A stretch of 39,565 nt of DNA from Gaiellasilicea sp035556515 (GCA_035556515.1 DATMEO010000164.1:1-39565), one strand, 5' to 3'. Positions 24,570 to 31,413 are shown, counted from the first letter of the stretch. The notes: generated by a model from the sequence alone, not told the origin. Translations and numbers: made by a program.

Positions 24570-25444
24570 CGGACCCGCTCGATCAGCGCCGCGAAGACGT
24601 CATCGATCACGAGGCCGACGTCGCCGGGGAGCCTTCCGTCCGGCCCGGCGACACTGCGGAATGAGTCGAGGTAGATCTCGAGCTCCTGCCGCTGCTCGGG
24701 GAAGGCATCGCCCTGCTCGAGCAGCAGCCGCTCGACGTCGGCGACCGCCCACTCGCCGAAGCGGGGCACCACGAACGGCCCCACCGCAGGCGCAGGCTCC
24801 GCGCGCGCGACCGGCTCAGTCGTCGCGACCACCGCCTGGCGAACCGGCGCTGGAGCAGGCGGCCGCGCGCGGCGGACAGGCCGCGACGGCAGCCGATCAC
24901 GGAGGCCGGCGAGCACAAACCCCAGGCCCGCCAGCGCCCCGATCAGAACGCCAAGCGCGAGGTTCCGTGCCGGCTTCGGCGAGACGCGCTCGTCCGCGGC
25001 GCTCGCGGGCTCCCACACCGACGCCGTCGTCTGCGGGGCGAAGCGGTCGTTGAAGAGGACGGTCGAGACCTCGGCCACCTCCTGCGCAGTGCGGCGTGCC
25101 TCCTCCTTGCTCGGTGCCTCGACATCGATCCGCACGAGCGAGCTGCTCTCCTCGGCGTCGACCTCGACCCGGTCGAGCAGATCTTGCGGCGAGCCGTCGA
25201 GGCCGAGATTCCGGATCGCCGACTCCGCGACGGCGCGGCTGTCGAAGAGCTCGGCCGCGGCGCCCGCGGCCTGCGCGAGCTCCGGGTCGCTGCCGGGCGG
25301 CTGCCCCTGCCGGACGAGCACGATCGACGCGTCGGCACGGTAGGTCGAGTCCTGAAGCAGCGTCACGGCGACGGCGAGGAGCAGCCCGGCGGCGGCACCG
25401 ATCAGAGGTCCGGCGGGCCCGGAGAGCCGAGCGCGGGCGAGCAT
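24566..25444 (-). CDS. Wzz-like chain-length determinant/capsule lipoprotein-type membrane protein
   Basis: 292 residues. TM1 is at about 12-30 (PLIGAAAGLLLAVAVTLLQ) and is followed by YRADASIVLVRQG, the usual Wzz entry into the periplasmic-type domain. SSSLVRIDVEAPSKEEARRTAQEVAEV ends that domain. TM2 is at about 163-183. The C-terminal 105 residues are cytoplasmic and proline/alanine rich, then RFGEWAVADVERLLLEQGD and RQELEIYLDSF; there is no kinase domain. It is the second Wzz-type protein in the window. It begins 4 bases after the lysS stop on the same strand, so it is probably read from the lysS transcript, and it converges on the phosphatase gene with a shared CTAG. Confidence 0.8.
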   Translation of the reverse strand: MLARARLSGPAGPLIGAAAGLLLAVAVTLLQDSTYRADASIVLVRQGQPPGSDPELAQAAGAAAELFDSRAVAESAIRNLGLDGSPQDLLDRVEVDAEESSSLVRIDVEAPSKEEARRTAQEVAEVSTVLFNDRFAPQTTASVWEPASAADERVSPKPARNLALGVLIGALAGLGFVLAGLRDRLPSRPVRRARPPAPAPVRQAVVATTEPVARAEPAPAVGPFVVPRFGEWAVADVERLLLEQGDAFPEQRQELEIYLDSFRSVAGPDGRLPGDVGLVIDDVFAALIERVR

Positions 25445-25448
25445 GTGT

Positions 25449-26795
25449 CTACGAACGTTCCTTCAGAGCCGGGAAGAGGATCACGTCGCGGATCGTCTCC
25501 CGCCCGGTCAGCAGCATCGCCAGCCGGTCGATTCCGAGGCCGAGCCCGCCGGTCGGCGGCATCCCGTAGGAGAGCGCCTCGACGTAGTCCGGATCCTCCT
25601 GCTCGCCGCCGACGAGCTCCGACTGGCGGCGGAACCGCTCCAGCTGCTCCTCGGAGTCGTTGATCTCCGAGAAGGCGTTGCCCAGCTCCATCCCGCCGGC
25701 GAAGTACTCGAAGCGCTCGGTCAGCGTCTCGTCGCCGTCGGTCGTGCGCGCGAACGGCGAGATCTCGATCGGGTAGTCGTGAACGATCGTCGGCTCGACC
25801 AGGTTGGGCTCGACGTAGAAGCTGAAGGCGTGGTCGACGAGCTGCGCCCAGTCCTTGTCGGCGTGCGTGTCGACGCCGCGCTCGTCCAGCGCGGCGCGCA
25901 GCTCGCCCTCGTCGCGGATCCAGAGCCCGTGCTCGGCCAGCGAGTCGGTGAAACGGAGCCGTCGCCAGGGTGCCTTCAGGTCGAGCTCGTGGCCGCGGAA
26001 CGTCGTCGTCGTCGTCCCGATCACCTCGAGCGCGACCGCCTCGACGAGGTTCTCCATCCGCACCATCGCGTCGTTGTAGTCGGCGTACGCCTCGTACCAC
26101 TCGAGCATCGTGAACTCGTTCGAGTGCTTGTACGAGATCCCCTCGTTGCGGAAGTCCTTGCCGATCTCGTAGACGCGCTCGAGCCCGCCGACGATCAGCC
26201 GCTTCAGGTAGAGCTCGGTCGCGATCCGGAGATAGAAGTCCTGCTCGAGGTAGTTCCAGTGGGTGACGAACGGCTCCGCGAAGGCGCCGCCGTAGCGCGG
26301 CTGCAGCACCGGCGTCTCCACCTCGACGAAACCGTCCGCGTCGAGGATGCGCCGGATTGCGGCGACGACGCGGCTGCGGGCGAGGAAGTCCGCCCGCGTC
26401 TCCTCGTTCATCAGCAGGTCGAGATAGCGCTTGCGGTAGCGCTGCTCGACGTCGGTCAGCCCGTGGAACGTATCGGGGAGCGGCGCGCGGTTCTTCGCGA
26501 GCAGCTCGAACTCGACGACCTGTAGCGAAGGCTCGCCGCGCCGCGACTTCGCCGGGTTGCCGGAGACGCCGACGATGTCGCCGAGATCGACGTCGACCTT
26601 GCCGGCGAGTAGCTGGATCCGTCCGCTGCGGTCGACGAGGTCGAGGAAGGTGATCTTCCCCATCTCACGCCGCGCGAGCACGCGCCCGGCGAGCCGGAAC
26701 CGCGTCGACTCGTCGGTTGCACCGGGCTCGAGCTGCTCGGCCTCGCCGCGGACAGCCGCGATCTCGTCCCGGTCGGGAAAGCGCTTCGGCAGCAT
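25449..26795 (-). CDS. lysS: Lysyl-tRNA synthetase, class II
   Basis: 448 residues, somewhat shorter than the common 490-500 because the N-terminal helical extension is reduced. The OB-fold anticodon-binding domain (FRLAGRVLARREMGKITFLDL) covers about 32-130. The catalytic core shows motif 1 (VVAAIRRILDADGFVEVETPVL), motif 2 (FRNEGISYKHSNEFTMLEWY) and motif 3 (GLGLGIDRLAMLLTG, where the Arg contacts ATP). GGMELGNAFSEINDS supplies the lysine-binding residues. It charges tRNA-Lys in the cytoplasm. ATG 26795 has no Shine-Dalgarno but lies 7 nt after a TAGACT hexamer, suggesting a leaderless message. Its neighbours dusB, fol genes, coaX and ftsH match the lysS region of other bacteria. Confidence 0.97.
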   Translation of the reverse strand: MLPKRFPDRDEIAAVRGEAEQLEPGATDESTRFRLAGRVLARREMGKITFLDLVDRSGRIQLLAGKVDVDLGDIVGVSGNPAKSRRGEPSLQVVEFELLAKNRAPLPDTFHGLTDVEQRYRKRYLDLLMNEETRADFLARSRVVAAIRRILDADGFVEVETPVLQPRYGGAFAEPFVTHWNYLEQDFYLRIATELYLKRLIVGGLERVYEIGKDFRNEGISYKHSNEFTMLEWYEAYADYNDAMVRMENLVEAVALEVIGTTTTTFRGHELDLKAPWRRLRFTDSLAEHGLWIRDEGELRAALDERGVDTHADKDWAQLVDHAFSFYVEPNLVEPTIVHDYPIEISPFARTTDGDETLTERFEYFAGGMELGNAFSEINDSEEQLERFRRQSELVGGEQEDPDYVEALSYGMPPTGGLGLGIDRLAMLLTGRETIRDVILFPALKERS

Positions 26796-26802
26796 CGCGC
26801 GA

Positions 26803-26808
26803 GTCTAG
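26803..26808 (-). promoter_or_regulatory. Putative -10 of a leaderless lysS promoter
   Basis: On the minus strand TAGACT fits TANNNT and ends 7 nt before the lysS ATG, inside the palindrome GTCTAGAC (26803-26810). No clear -35 and no ribosome binding site are seen. lysS may also be read through from the ClpC-N gene, which ends 19 nt upstream. Confidence 0.35.
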
Positions 26809-26814
26809 ACGGCG

Positions 26815-27417
26815 TCAGCCCCAGATCAGCCAGCCGACCAGGAGCCCAAGCGGGAAGGCGATCGCCGCGAACGCAATGGCGACCATGAACCTCATCGGAC
26901 TCACGTACCCACCTACGTAGATGGGCTTGCTGGCGGACGCTACGGCCGTCCGGTCTCTGGCCGGATTGTCGCGCCGACGACCCGGGCCGGAGAGCATGCG
27001 GATCGTTTCGTTCCGAATCTTCTCGACGTCGGCGCCAGCATCGAGCAGGACATCTGCGGCAACGCCCTCGCTCTCGTGTAGGAGTCCCAGGAGCACGTGC
27101 TCCGTGCCGACATAGTTGTGGCCGAGTGAGAACGCCTCGCGGAGTGACGCCTCGAGCACCTTTTTCGCCCCCACGGTGAACGGGATCTGGCCGGTCGGGG
27201 CGCTCTCGCCCTGGCCGACGATGCGCGCGACGTGCCCGCGGACATCCTCCACGGTGATGTCGAGCGACTCGAGGACTCGAGCGGCGAGCCCCTCCTCCTC
27301 ACGCAAGAGTCCGAGCAGAATGTGCTCCGTGCCGATGTAGTCGTGGCCGAGGGCGCGGGCCTCATCCTGCGCGAGCACGACCACCTGGCGAGCCCGCTCG
27401 GTGAAGCGCTCGAACAC
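26815..27417 (-). CDS. ClpC N-domain-only protein with C-terminal membrane helix
   Basis: 200 residues. Residues 1-148 are a double Clp N-terminal repeat nearly identical to ClpC of this window (I count about 25 differences over 148 aligned positions, up to SGPGRR). Both AAA modules are absent. A short polar linker (DNPARDRTAVASASKPIYVGG) leads to a single hydrophobic helix (MRFMVAIAFAAIAFPLGLLVGWLIWG) at the C-terminus, so the N-domain should face the cytoplasm from the membrane. Clp N-domains bind adaptors and substrates. The protein might recruit such partners to the membrane or compete with ClpC, which is inference. The start is GTG at 27417 with an AGGGTGG-like site. A perfect palindrome lies 13 nt upstream. 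It is not a degraded pseudogene: the frame is intact and has gained a membrane segment. Confidence 0.9.
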   Translation of the reverse strand: MFERFTERARQVVVLAQDEARALGHDYIGTEHILLGLLREEEGLAARVLESLDITVEDVRGHVARIVGQGESAPTGQIPFTVGAKKVLEASLREAFSLGHNYVGTEHVLLGLLHESEGVAADVLLDAGADVEKIRNETIRMLSGPGRRRDNPARDRTAVASASKPIYVGGYVSPMRFMVAIAFAAIAFPLGLLVGWLIWG

Positions 27418-27430
27418 GCGGCCACCCTAC

Positions 27431-27455
27431 GCCAAGTAACAGTCTGTTACTTGGC
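27431..27455. promoter_or_regulatory. Perfect 25-bp palindromic operator-like site
   Basis: GCCAAGTAACAG, one central T, CTGTTACTTGGC: 12-bp perfect arms with a 1-nt centre, 13 nt upstream of the ClpC-N gene start. It is unusually AT-rich for this window. The odd-centred symmetry and length resemble operators of dimeric helix-turn-helix repressors such as TetR-family proteins; the regulator is not in the window. Use as a terminator for greA is less likely because a separate GC hairpin follows greA directly. Confidence 0.6.
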
Positions 27456-27497
27456 TGTCTCTCTCGCAGCGGTGCGTAGCGTGCTCCGGCGTGAGGT

Positions 27498-27518
27498 GGG
27501 CGGAGCCGGGCTCCGCCC
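27498..27518 (-). terminator. Terminator-like hairpin after greA
   Basis: GGGCGGAGC and GCTCCGCCC form a perfect 9-bp stem with a 3-nt loop, 26 bases after the greA stop. There is no T-run. It separates greA from the palindrome and the ClpC-N gene. Confidence 0.5.
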
Positions 27519-27544
27519 GGCGGGAGCCGACCGGCCGGTGCGCG

Positions 27545-28018
27545 CTACGCGGCGGCGATGTCGAGGATCTTGTACTTGAGCGAGCCGCGCGGCGTCGTGA
27601 CCTCGACGGTCTCGCCCTTTTTCTTGCCGATGATCGCCTTGCCCACCGGCGACTCGTTCGAGAGCTTGAGCTCTGCGGGATTCGCCTCGGCCGAGCCGAC
27701 GATGAAGTACTCGTCCGTCCGCTTGGCGTCGACGTCGCGCAACTTGACCTTGGCGCCGATCGAGACGACGCTCAGGTCGACGTCGCGCTTCTGGATCACG
27801 CGCGCGTTCAGGAGACGCTCCTCGAGCTGGGCGATCTTGTGCTCGAGCATCGCCTGCTCGTTCTTGGCGTCGTCGTACTCGGCGTTCTCCGAGATGTCCC
27901 CGAACTCGCGCGCCACGCGGATCCGATCCGCCACCTCACGGCGCTTCGCGGTCGAGAGCAACTCGATCTCCTGCTTCAGTTTCTCATAGCCCTCGGGCGT
28001 GAGAATGACTTCCTTCAA
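27545..28018 (-). CDS. greA: Transcription elongation factor GreA
   Basis: 157 residues, full length. The N-terminal coiled coil runs from KEVILTPEGYEKLKQEIELL to about residue 75 and carries the tip residues in ISENAEYDDAKNEQ (the conserved DxxENxEYxxAK loop). The C-terminal FKBP-like domain has VVSIGAKVKLRD, YFIVGSAEANP, ISNESPVGKAI-type SNESPVGKAIIGKKKGETVEV and LKYKILDI. GreA stimulates RNA cleavage by stalled RNA polymerase. The start is TTG at 28018 with AGGGAGG upstream; no ATG is suitable. It has its own sigma70-type promoter and is divergent from dusB. Confidence 0.97.
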   Translation of the reverse strand: MKEVILTPEGYEKLKQEIELLSTAKRREVADRIRVAREFGDISENAEYDDAKNEQAMLEHKIAQLEERLLNARVIQKRDVDLSVVSIGAKVKLRDVDAKRTDEYFIVGSAEANPAELKLSNESPVGKAIIGKKKGETVEVTTPRGSLKYKILDIAAA

Positions 28019-28068
28019 CGGGCCTCCCTAAGACAAAAGCCGGCGGTCACGCGCCGACGCGGGCCGGA

Positions 28069-28097
28069 ATGGTAGCGGCCAGCCCGGATGTGGTCAA
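28069..28097 (-). promoter_or_regulatory. Sigma70-type promoter of greA
   Basis: On the minus strand TTGACC (28097-28092) and TACCAT (28074-28069) are separated by exactly 17 bases. This gives a leader of about 45 nt with the AGGGAGG site before the TTG start. It is the best housekeeping promoter I can see in the window. Confidence 0.7.
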
Positions 28098-28107
28098 TAC
28101 CTGCCGT

Positions 28108-28113
28108 TACCAT
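28108..28113 (+). promoter_or_regulatory. Putative -10 of dusB
   Basis: TACCAT on the plus strand ends 9 nt before the dusB ATG, compatible with a leaderless message. No -35 is evident, and the site lies beside the divergent greA promoter. Confidence 0.3.
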
Positions 28114-28122
28114 CCCGACACC

Positions 28123-29181
28123 ATGAACGTCGACCTGCGCGAAAGCTGGCACATCCGGGATGTGGAGATTCCGACGCGGCTCGTGCTGGCGCCGATGGCG
28201 GGCGTCAGCGTCCAGGCGTTCCGCCGCCAGGGACGCCGTTTCGGCGCCGGCCTGGTCTGTTCGGAGATGGTCAGCTGTGCCGGGATCGAGCACCGGAACG
28301 AGAAGACGCTCGGCTACCTCCGGGTCGCCGCCGACGAGCATCCGCTGGCGATCCAGATCTTCGGCTCGGAGCCGCGCACGATGGCCGACGCGGCCCGGAT
28401 GGTCGTGGCGGCTGGCGCCGATCTCGTCGACATCAACTTCGGCTGCCCCGTCCGCAAGGTGACCAAGACCGGCGCCGGCGCCACCCTGCTCGACGAGCCC
28501 GCGCGGGCGGCGGCGATCGTCGAGGCGGTCGCGAACGCCGTCGACGTGCCGGTGAGCGTGAAGATGCGACGCGGCCTCCGCGACGGGTCGCGCACGTGCC
28601 TCGACGTCGGGCCGCAGCTCGTCGACGTGGGCGCCGCCACGCTGACGCTCCACCCTCGCTCCGCGCAGCAGATGTACACCGGCACGGCCGACCACTCGCT
28701 CACAGCCGAGCTCGTCTCCCTCGTCGACGTGCCGGTGATCGCATCCGGCGACGTCACCTCCCGCGCGAAGGCGCAGACCGTGCTGGCGACCACCGGCGCC
28801 GCCGCCGTGATGGTCGGCCGCGGCGCGCAGGGCAATCCCTGGGCGCTCCGCGAGATCGTCGACGGCGACGGCTCCGAGCCGACGCGCGAGGAGGTGGTCG
28901 CCGAGCTTGTCCTCTTCATCCGCGAAACCGTCCGCGAGCTCGGCGAACGGCGCGCCTCCGGCTTCCTGAAGAAGTTCTACGGCTGGTACCTCGGCCGCGG
29001 CCGCTTCCCGCGGCCGTTCAAGCAGGAGCTCGTCGTGCTCGACTCGACCGACGAGGTCGAGCGCCGGCTGATCGCCGCCGCGCCGGGAGCCCTGCGGCTG
29101 ATCGAACAGCTCGAGGCAGAGCTTCCGGCGGGCGACGAGGTTCTCCTCGACCTGCCGATCTCGATCTACGGCGGCGGCTAG
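28123..29181 (+). CDS. dusB: tRNA-dihydrouridine synthase (DusB type)
   Basis: From ATG 28123 (MNVDLRESWHIRDVEIPTRL) the product has 352 residues. The FMN-binding TIM barrel begins with LVLAPMAGVSVQAFRR. Conserved segments are LAIQIFGSEPRTMADAA, VDINFGCPVRKVTKTGAGATLL with the catalytic Cys of GCPV, VSVKMRRGL, LTLHPRSAQQMYTGTADHSL and VMVGRGAQGNPWAL, which binds the FMN phosphate. The C-terminal helical domain (FLKKFYGWYLG) binds tRNA. The enzyme reduces uridines in the tRNA D-loop with NADPH. The frame is open 18 codons further upstream, but that part would cover the greA promoter. It is the only plus-strand gene between 25 and 33 kb, and its stop shares CTAG with the DUF4383 gene. Confidence 0.95.
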   Translation: MNVDLRESWHIRDVEIPTRLVLAPMAGVSVQAFRRQGRRFGAGLVCSEMVSCAGIEHRNEKTLGYLRVAADEHPLAIQIFGSEPRTMADAARMVVAAGADLVDINFGCPVRKVTKTGAGATLLDEPARAAAIVEAVANAVDVPVSVKMRRGLRDGSRTCLDVGPQLVDVGAATLTLHPRSAQQMYTGTADHSLTAELVSLVDVPVIASGDVTSRAKAQTVLATTGAAAVMVGRGAQGNPWALREIVDGDGSEPTREEVVAELVLFIRETVRELGERRASGFLKKFYGWYLGRGRFPRPFKQELVVLDSTDEVERRLIAAAPGALRLIEQLEAELPAGDEVLLDLPISIYGGG

Positions 29182-29663
29182 ACCCTCTCGACGATGCGGT
29201 CGTCCCGCTCGAGCTCGAGGCGACGGCCGGTGGCGGGCTCGTCCTCCTTCTTGGCGACGAACCACGCACCGAGCAGCGCGACGGCGAGCCCGAGGTGGAG
29301 CCAATCGTCCGTGTCGTCTGCCGGCAGCCAGTCCATCTGGCCCAGGATCCCGACGAGGAAAAGGCCCGCGTAGGCGATCCCGCTGACGAGCAGATACGTC
29401 AGTGCCGTCGCGTGCTTCCGGGCGGCGAGGATTCCGAGGCCGAACGCGAGGTGGGCGATGTTGTGCAGCACGCTCGTCTGGAAGACGCCAAGCAGCGAGC
29501 CCTCCGAGTCCTCGCCGGCGAAACTGCCGGGCGCGTCCTCGGTGATCCCCGGAATGAAGCCGAGGATGCCGACGAGCAGGAAGACGATCCCGAAGAGCCA
29601 GGCCAGCTTCTGCGCGAGCGTGCGGTTGTCCCCATTGCGGTAGTTCCCATTGCGATCGTTCAT
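29178..29663 (-). CDS. DUF4383 membrane protein
   Basis: From ATG 29663 (MNDRNGNYRNGDNRTLAQKL) the product has 161 residues, with a GGGAG site just upstream. About four helices are visible: LAWLFGIVFLLVGILGFIPG, NIAHLAFGLGILAA, ALTYLLVSGIAYAGLFLVGI and WLHLGLAVALLGAWFV. GVFQTSVLHNIAHLAFG is the DUF4383 signature. The function of the family is unknown; members are common in actinobacteria and cyanobacteria. The frame is open upstream, but that extension crosses the terminator at 29733. Confidence 0.85.
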   Translation of the reverse strand: MNDRNGNYRNGDNRTLAQKLAWLFGIVFLLVGILGFIPGITEDAPGSFAGEDSEGSLLGVFQTSVLHNIAHLAFGLGILAARKHATALTYLLVSGIAYAGLFLVGILGQMDWLPADDTDDWLHLGLAVALLGAWFVAKKEDEPATGRRLELERDDRIVERV

Positions 29664-29732
29664 GGTCTCCCTTTTCTTGGACGACAGTTGGACAGAGACG
29701 TTCCTTTCGGCACGCTCCGGCAAACGTGGGGA

Positions 29733-29760
29733 CGGGGGAGGCGCCATAGCGCCTCCCCCG
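29733..29760 (-). terminator. Terminator hairpin after the TM-helix protein gene
   Basis: CGGGGGAGGCGC and GCGCCTCCCCCG form a perfect 12-bp stem with loop CATA, 13 bases after the stop of the minus-strand gene at 29774. There is no T-run beyond a few bases. Confidence 0.75.
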
Positions 29761-29773
29761 CTTTCGCCCTGGT

Positions 29774-30586
29774 TCAGCGGCCGGTGTCGTCCCGGCCGGC
29801 AGAGGTGTCGGCGATCGGAATCGCCACCGGCTCGCGCACCTTCGTCTCGTTCTCCGCAGCGAGCTCGTCCTTCTTCGCCTGCGCCTCTTCCTTGGCGCGG
29901 CTCACGCCCTGGTCGAGGTCGCGCTTGAACTCGGCCTTGCTCTCCTGCCCCTTCTCGTAGGCGCCCTCGAGCATGCGGCCCGCCACCTCACGGCCGCCGA
30001 GGCCGAAGGCAAGCGCCGATCCGAGCGCGATCGCGCCGATCAGCCCGGCATAGGTGATCACGACGATGTTCTGCGCGATCTGGAGCTGGTCGAGGATCAT
30101 GAACGTCGCGATCGTCATCACGAGGATCGGCGCCGCGGTGGCGACGATCTTCCCGAGCGACGTTCCGCCCATCACACGGTTGGCAAGCGCCGCGACGCCT
30201 GCCGAGACCGCGCCGGCGACGAGGAAGATCAACACCGCTGCGAGGACGTTCGGCAGGTAGCCGTAGATCGCGGCGACGAAGTTCGTCAGCGCGTTGATCC
30301 CGAGGACGGAGACCGCCAGCGAGATCGTCCCCAGCAGGATCGCCCAGAACGTCAGCGTCCCGATGAGCCGCGACGGGCTCGACGTCACCTTCTGGACGAA
30401 GTTGCCGCCGGCCCCGGTGTGGAGCGCCTTGTCCAGGCCCGCGCGCCCCAGCGCGCGCGTGACCAGCTTGCCGACGAACTTGGCGACGAAGTAACCGATG
30501 ACCAGGATCGCCAGCGCCCCCAGCAGCGCGGGAATCCAGGCGAAGAACACGGTGAACCCACGTTCGATGCTGTTTCCGATGTCCAT
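29774..30586 (-). CDS. Conserved TM-helix (mechanosensitive-channel-related) membrane protein
   Basis: From ATG 30586 (MDIGNSIERGFTVFFAWIP) the product has 270 residues, with AAGGGG upstream. The first half repeats the conserved TM-helix unit seen at the N-terminus of small-conductance channels: IPALLGALAILVIGYFVAKFVGKLVTRALGRAGLD, and a second, related unit at YGYLPNVLAAVLIFLVAGAVSAGVAALANRVM. The MscS beta domain is absent. After residue 200 a charged helical tail (EKGQESKAEFKRDLDQGVSRAKEEAQAKKDELA) may form a coiled coil. Such proteins are annotated as channel-like or small-conductance-related; ion transport is inferred from family only. It lies downstream of coaX on the same strand, with its own hairpin-containing leader. 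Confidence 0.8.
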   Translation of the reverse strand: MDIGNSIERGFTVFFAWIPALLGALAILVIGYFVAKFVGKLVTRALGRAGLDKALHTGAGGNFVQKVTSSPSRLIGTLTFWAILLGTISLAVSVLGINALTNFVAAIYGYLPNVLAAVLIFLVAGAVSAGVAALANRVMGGTSLGKIVATAAPILVMTIATFMILDQLQIAQNIVVITYAGLIGAIALGSALAFGLGGREVAGRMLEGAYEKGQESKAEFKRDLDQGVSRAKEEAQAKKDELAAENETKVREPVAIPIADTSAGRDDTGR

Positions 30587-30611
30587 CTGACCCCTTTCGA
30601 GCTTCGACGAA

Positions 30612-30629
30612 TGTGGGACAGACCCCACA
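30612..30629 (-). terminator. Hairpin between coaX and TM-helix gene
   Basis: TGTGGG and CCCACA (6 bp) flank a 6-nt loop, 28 bases after the coaX stop and 26 bases before the next gene start. It may be a weak terminator or a leader element. Confidence 0.35.
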
Positions 30630-30656
30630 CACAGTCCTTACAACTCGGAAGTGCGG

Positions 30657-31406
30657 TCAGTGGTTACGCGCCCACACGATCCGAAGTCCTTCGAGCGTCA
30701 GATGGGGGTCGACGCGCTCGAGTGTGCGGGCGTGCGGCGCGATCAGGTCGGCCAGGCCGCCCGTAGCGACGGTCTGAGCCTCGACGCCGAGCTCGTCCCG
30801 GATCCGGCCGACGATGCCGTCGACCTGGCCGGCGAAGCCGTAGACGAGCCCGGACTGGAGCCCGCCGACCGTGGTCTTGCCGATCACCGCCGGAGGTGCC
30901 GAGAAGTCGACCTTGACGAGGCGGGCCGCCCGGGCGAAGAGCGCGTCCATCGAGATCTCGATCCCGGGCGCCAGCACGCCGCCGACGTACTCGCCGGCCG
31001 GCGAGACGATGTCGAAGTTCGTCGAGGTGCCGAAGTCGACGACGATGCAGGGCGCGCCGTAGCGCTCGTTCGCCGCGACGGCGTTGACGATCCGGTCGGG
31101 CCCGACCTCGCGCGGGTCGTCGTAGCGGATCGGGATCCCGGTCTTGACGCCGGGGCCTACGGTCAGCAGCGGCGCCTCGGCCCACCGCTCGGCAACGCGC
31201 TCCCACTCCCGCTGCAGCGCCGGCACGGTCGTCGAGAGGCAGATCCCGTCGACGTCTTCGAGCTCGAACAGTGAGCCGAGCGTGACGCCGAGCTCGTCCC
31301 CGGTCCGGACCGGATCGGTCGCGAGCCGGAAGCTGTCGGTCAGTCGCTCGCCCTCGAACAGGCCGAGCACCGTCTGCGTGTTGCCGACGTCGACCGCAAG
31401 CAGCAT
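30657..31406 (-). CDS. coaX: Type III pantothenate kinase
   Basis: 249 residues, full length. It catalyses the first step of coenzyme A synthesis, pantothenate to 4'-phosphopantothenate. The ASKHA-fold phosphate loop is LAVDVGNTQTVLGLF at the N-terminus. GPDRIVNAVAANERYG is the pantothenate-binding motif, VVDFGTSTNFDIVSP holds the second phosphate motif (usually DFGTATT) with conserved Asp, and GGVLAPGIEISMDALFARAA follows. ATG 31406 is preceded by AGAGG. It is the last gene of the run folP-folB-folK-DUF2469-coaX, 7 bases after the DUF2469 stop. Confidence 0.96.
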   Translation of the reverse strand: MLLAVDVGNTQTVLGLFEGERLTDSFRLATDPVRTGDELGVTLGSLFELEDVDGICLSTTVPALQREWERVAERWAEAPLLTVGPGVKTGIPIRYDDPREVGPDRIVNAVAANERYGAPCIVVDFGTSTNFDIVSPAGEYVGGVLAPGIEISMDALFARAARLVKVDFSAPPAVIGKTTVGGLQSGLVYGFAGQVDGIVGRIRDELGVEAQTVATGGLADLIAPHARTLERVDPHLTLEGLRIVWARNH

Positions 31407-31413
31407 GGCGCCT

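Noticed and set aside
26815..27417. Truncated clpC pseudogene
   Set aside because: The frame is intact, conserved changes are scattered rather than disruptive, and a proper linker and membrane helix follow.
30612..30629. Member of a dispersed repeat family (TGTGGGGTCTGTCCCACA-like hairpin)
   Set aside because: Only one copy is present in the window, so a repeat family cannot be supported; kept as a simple hairpin.
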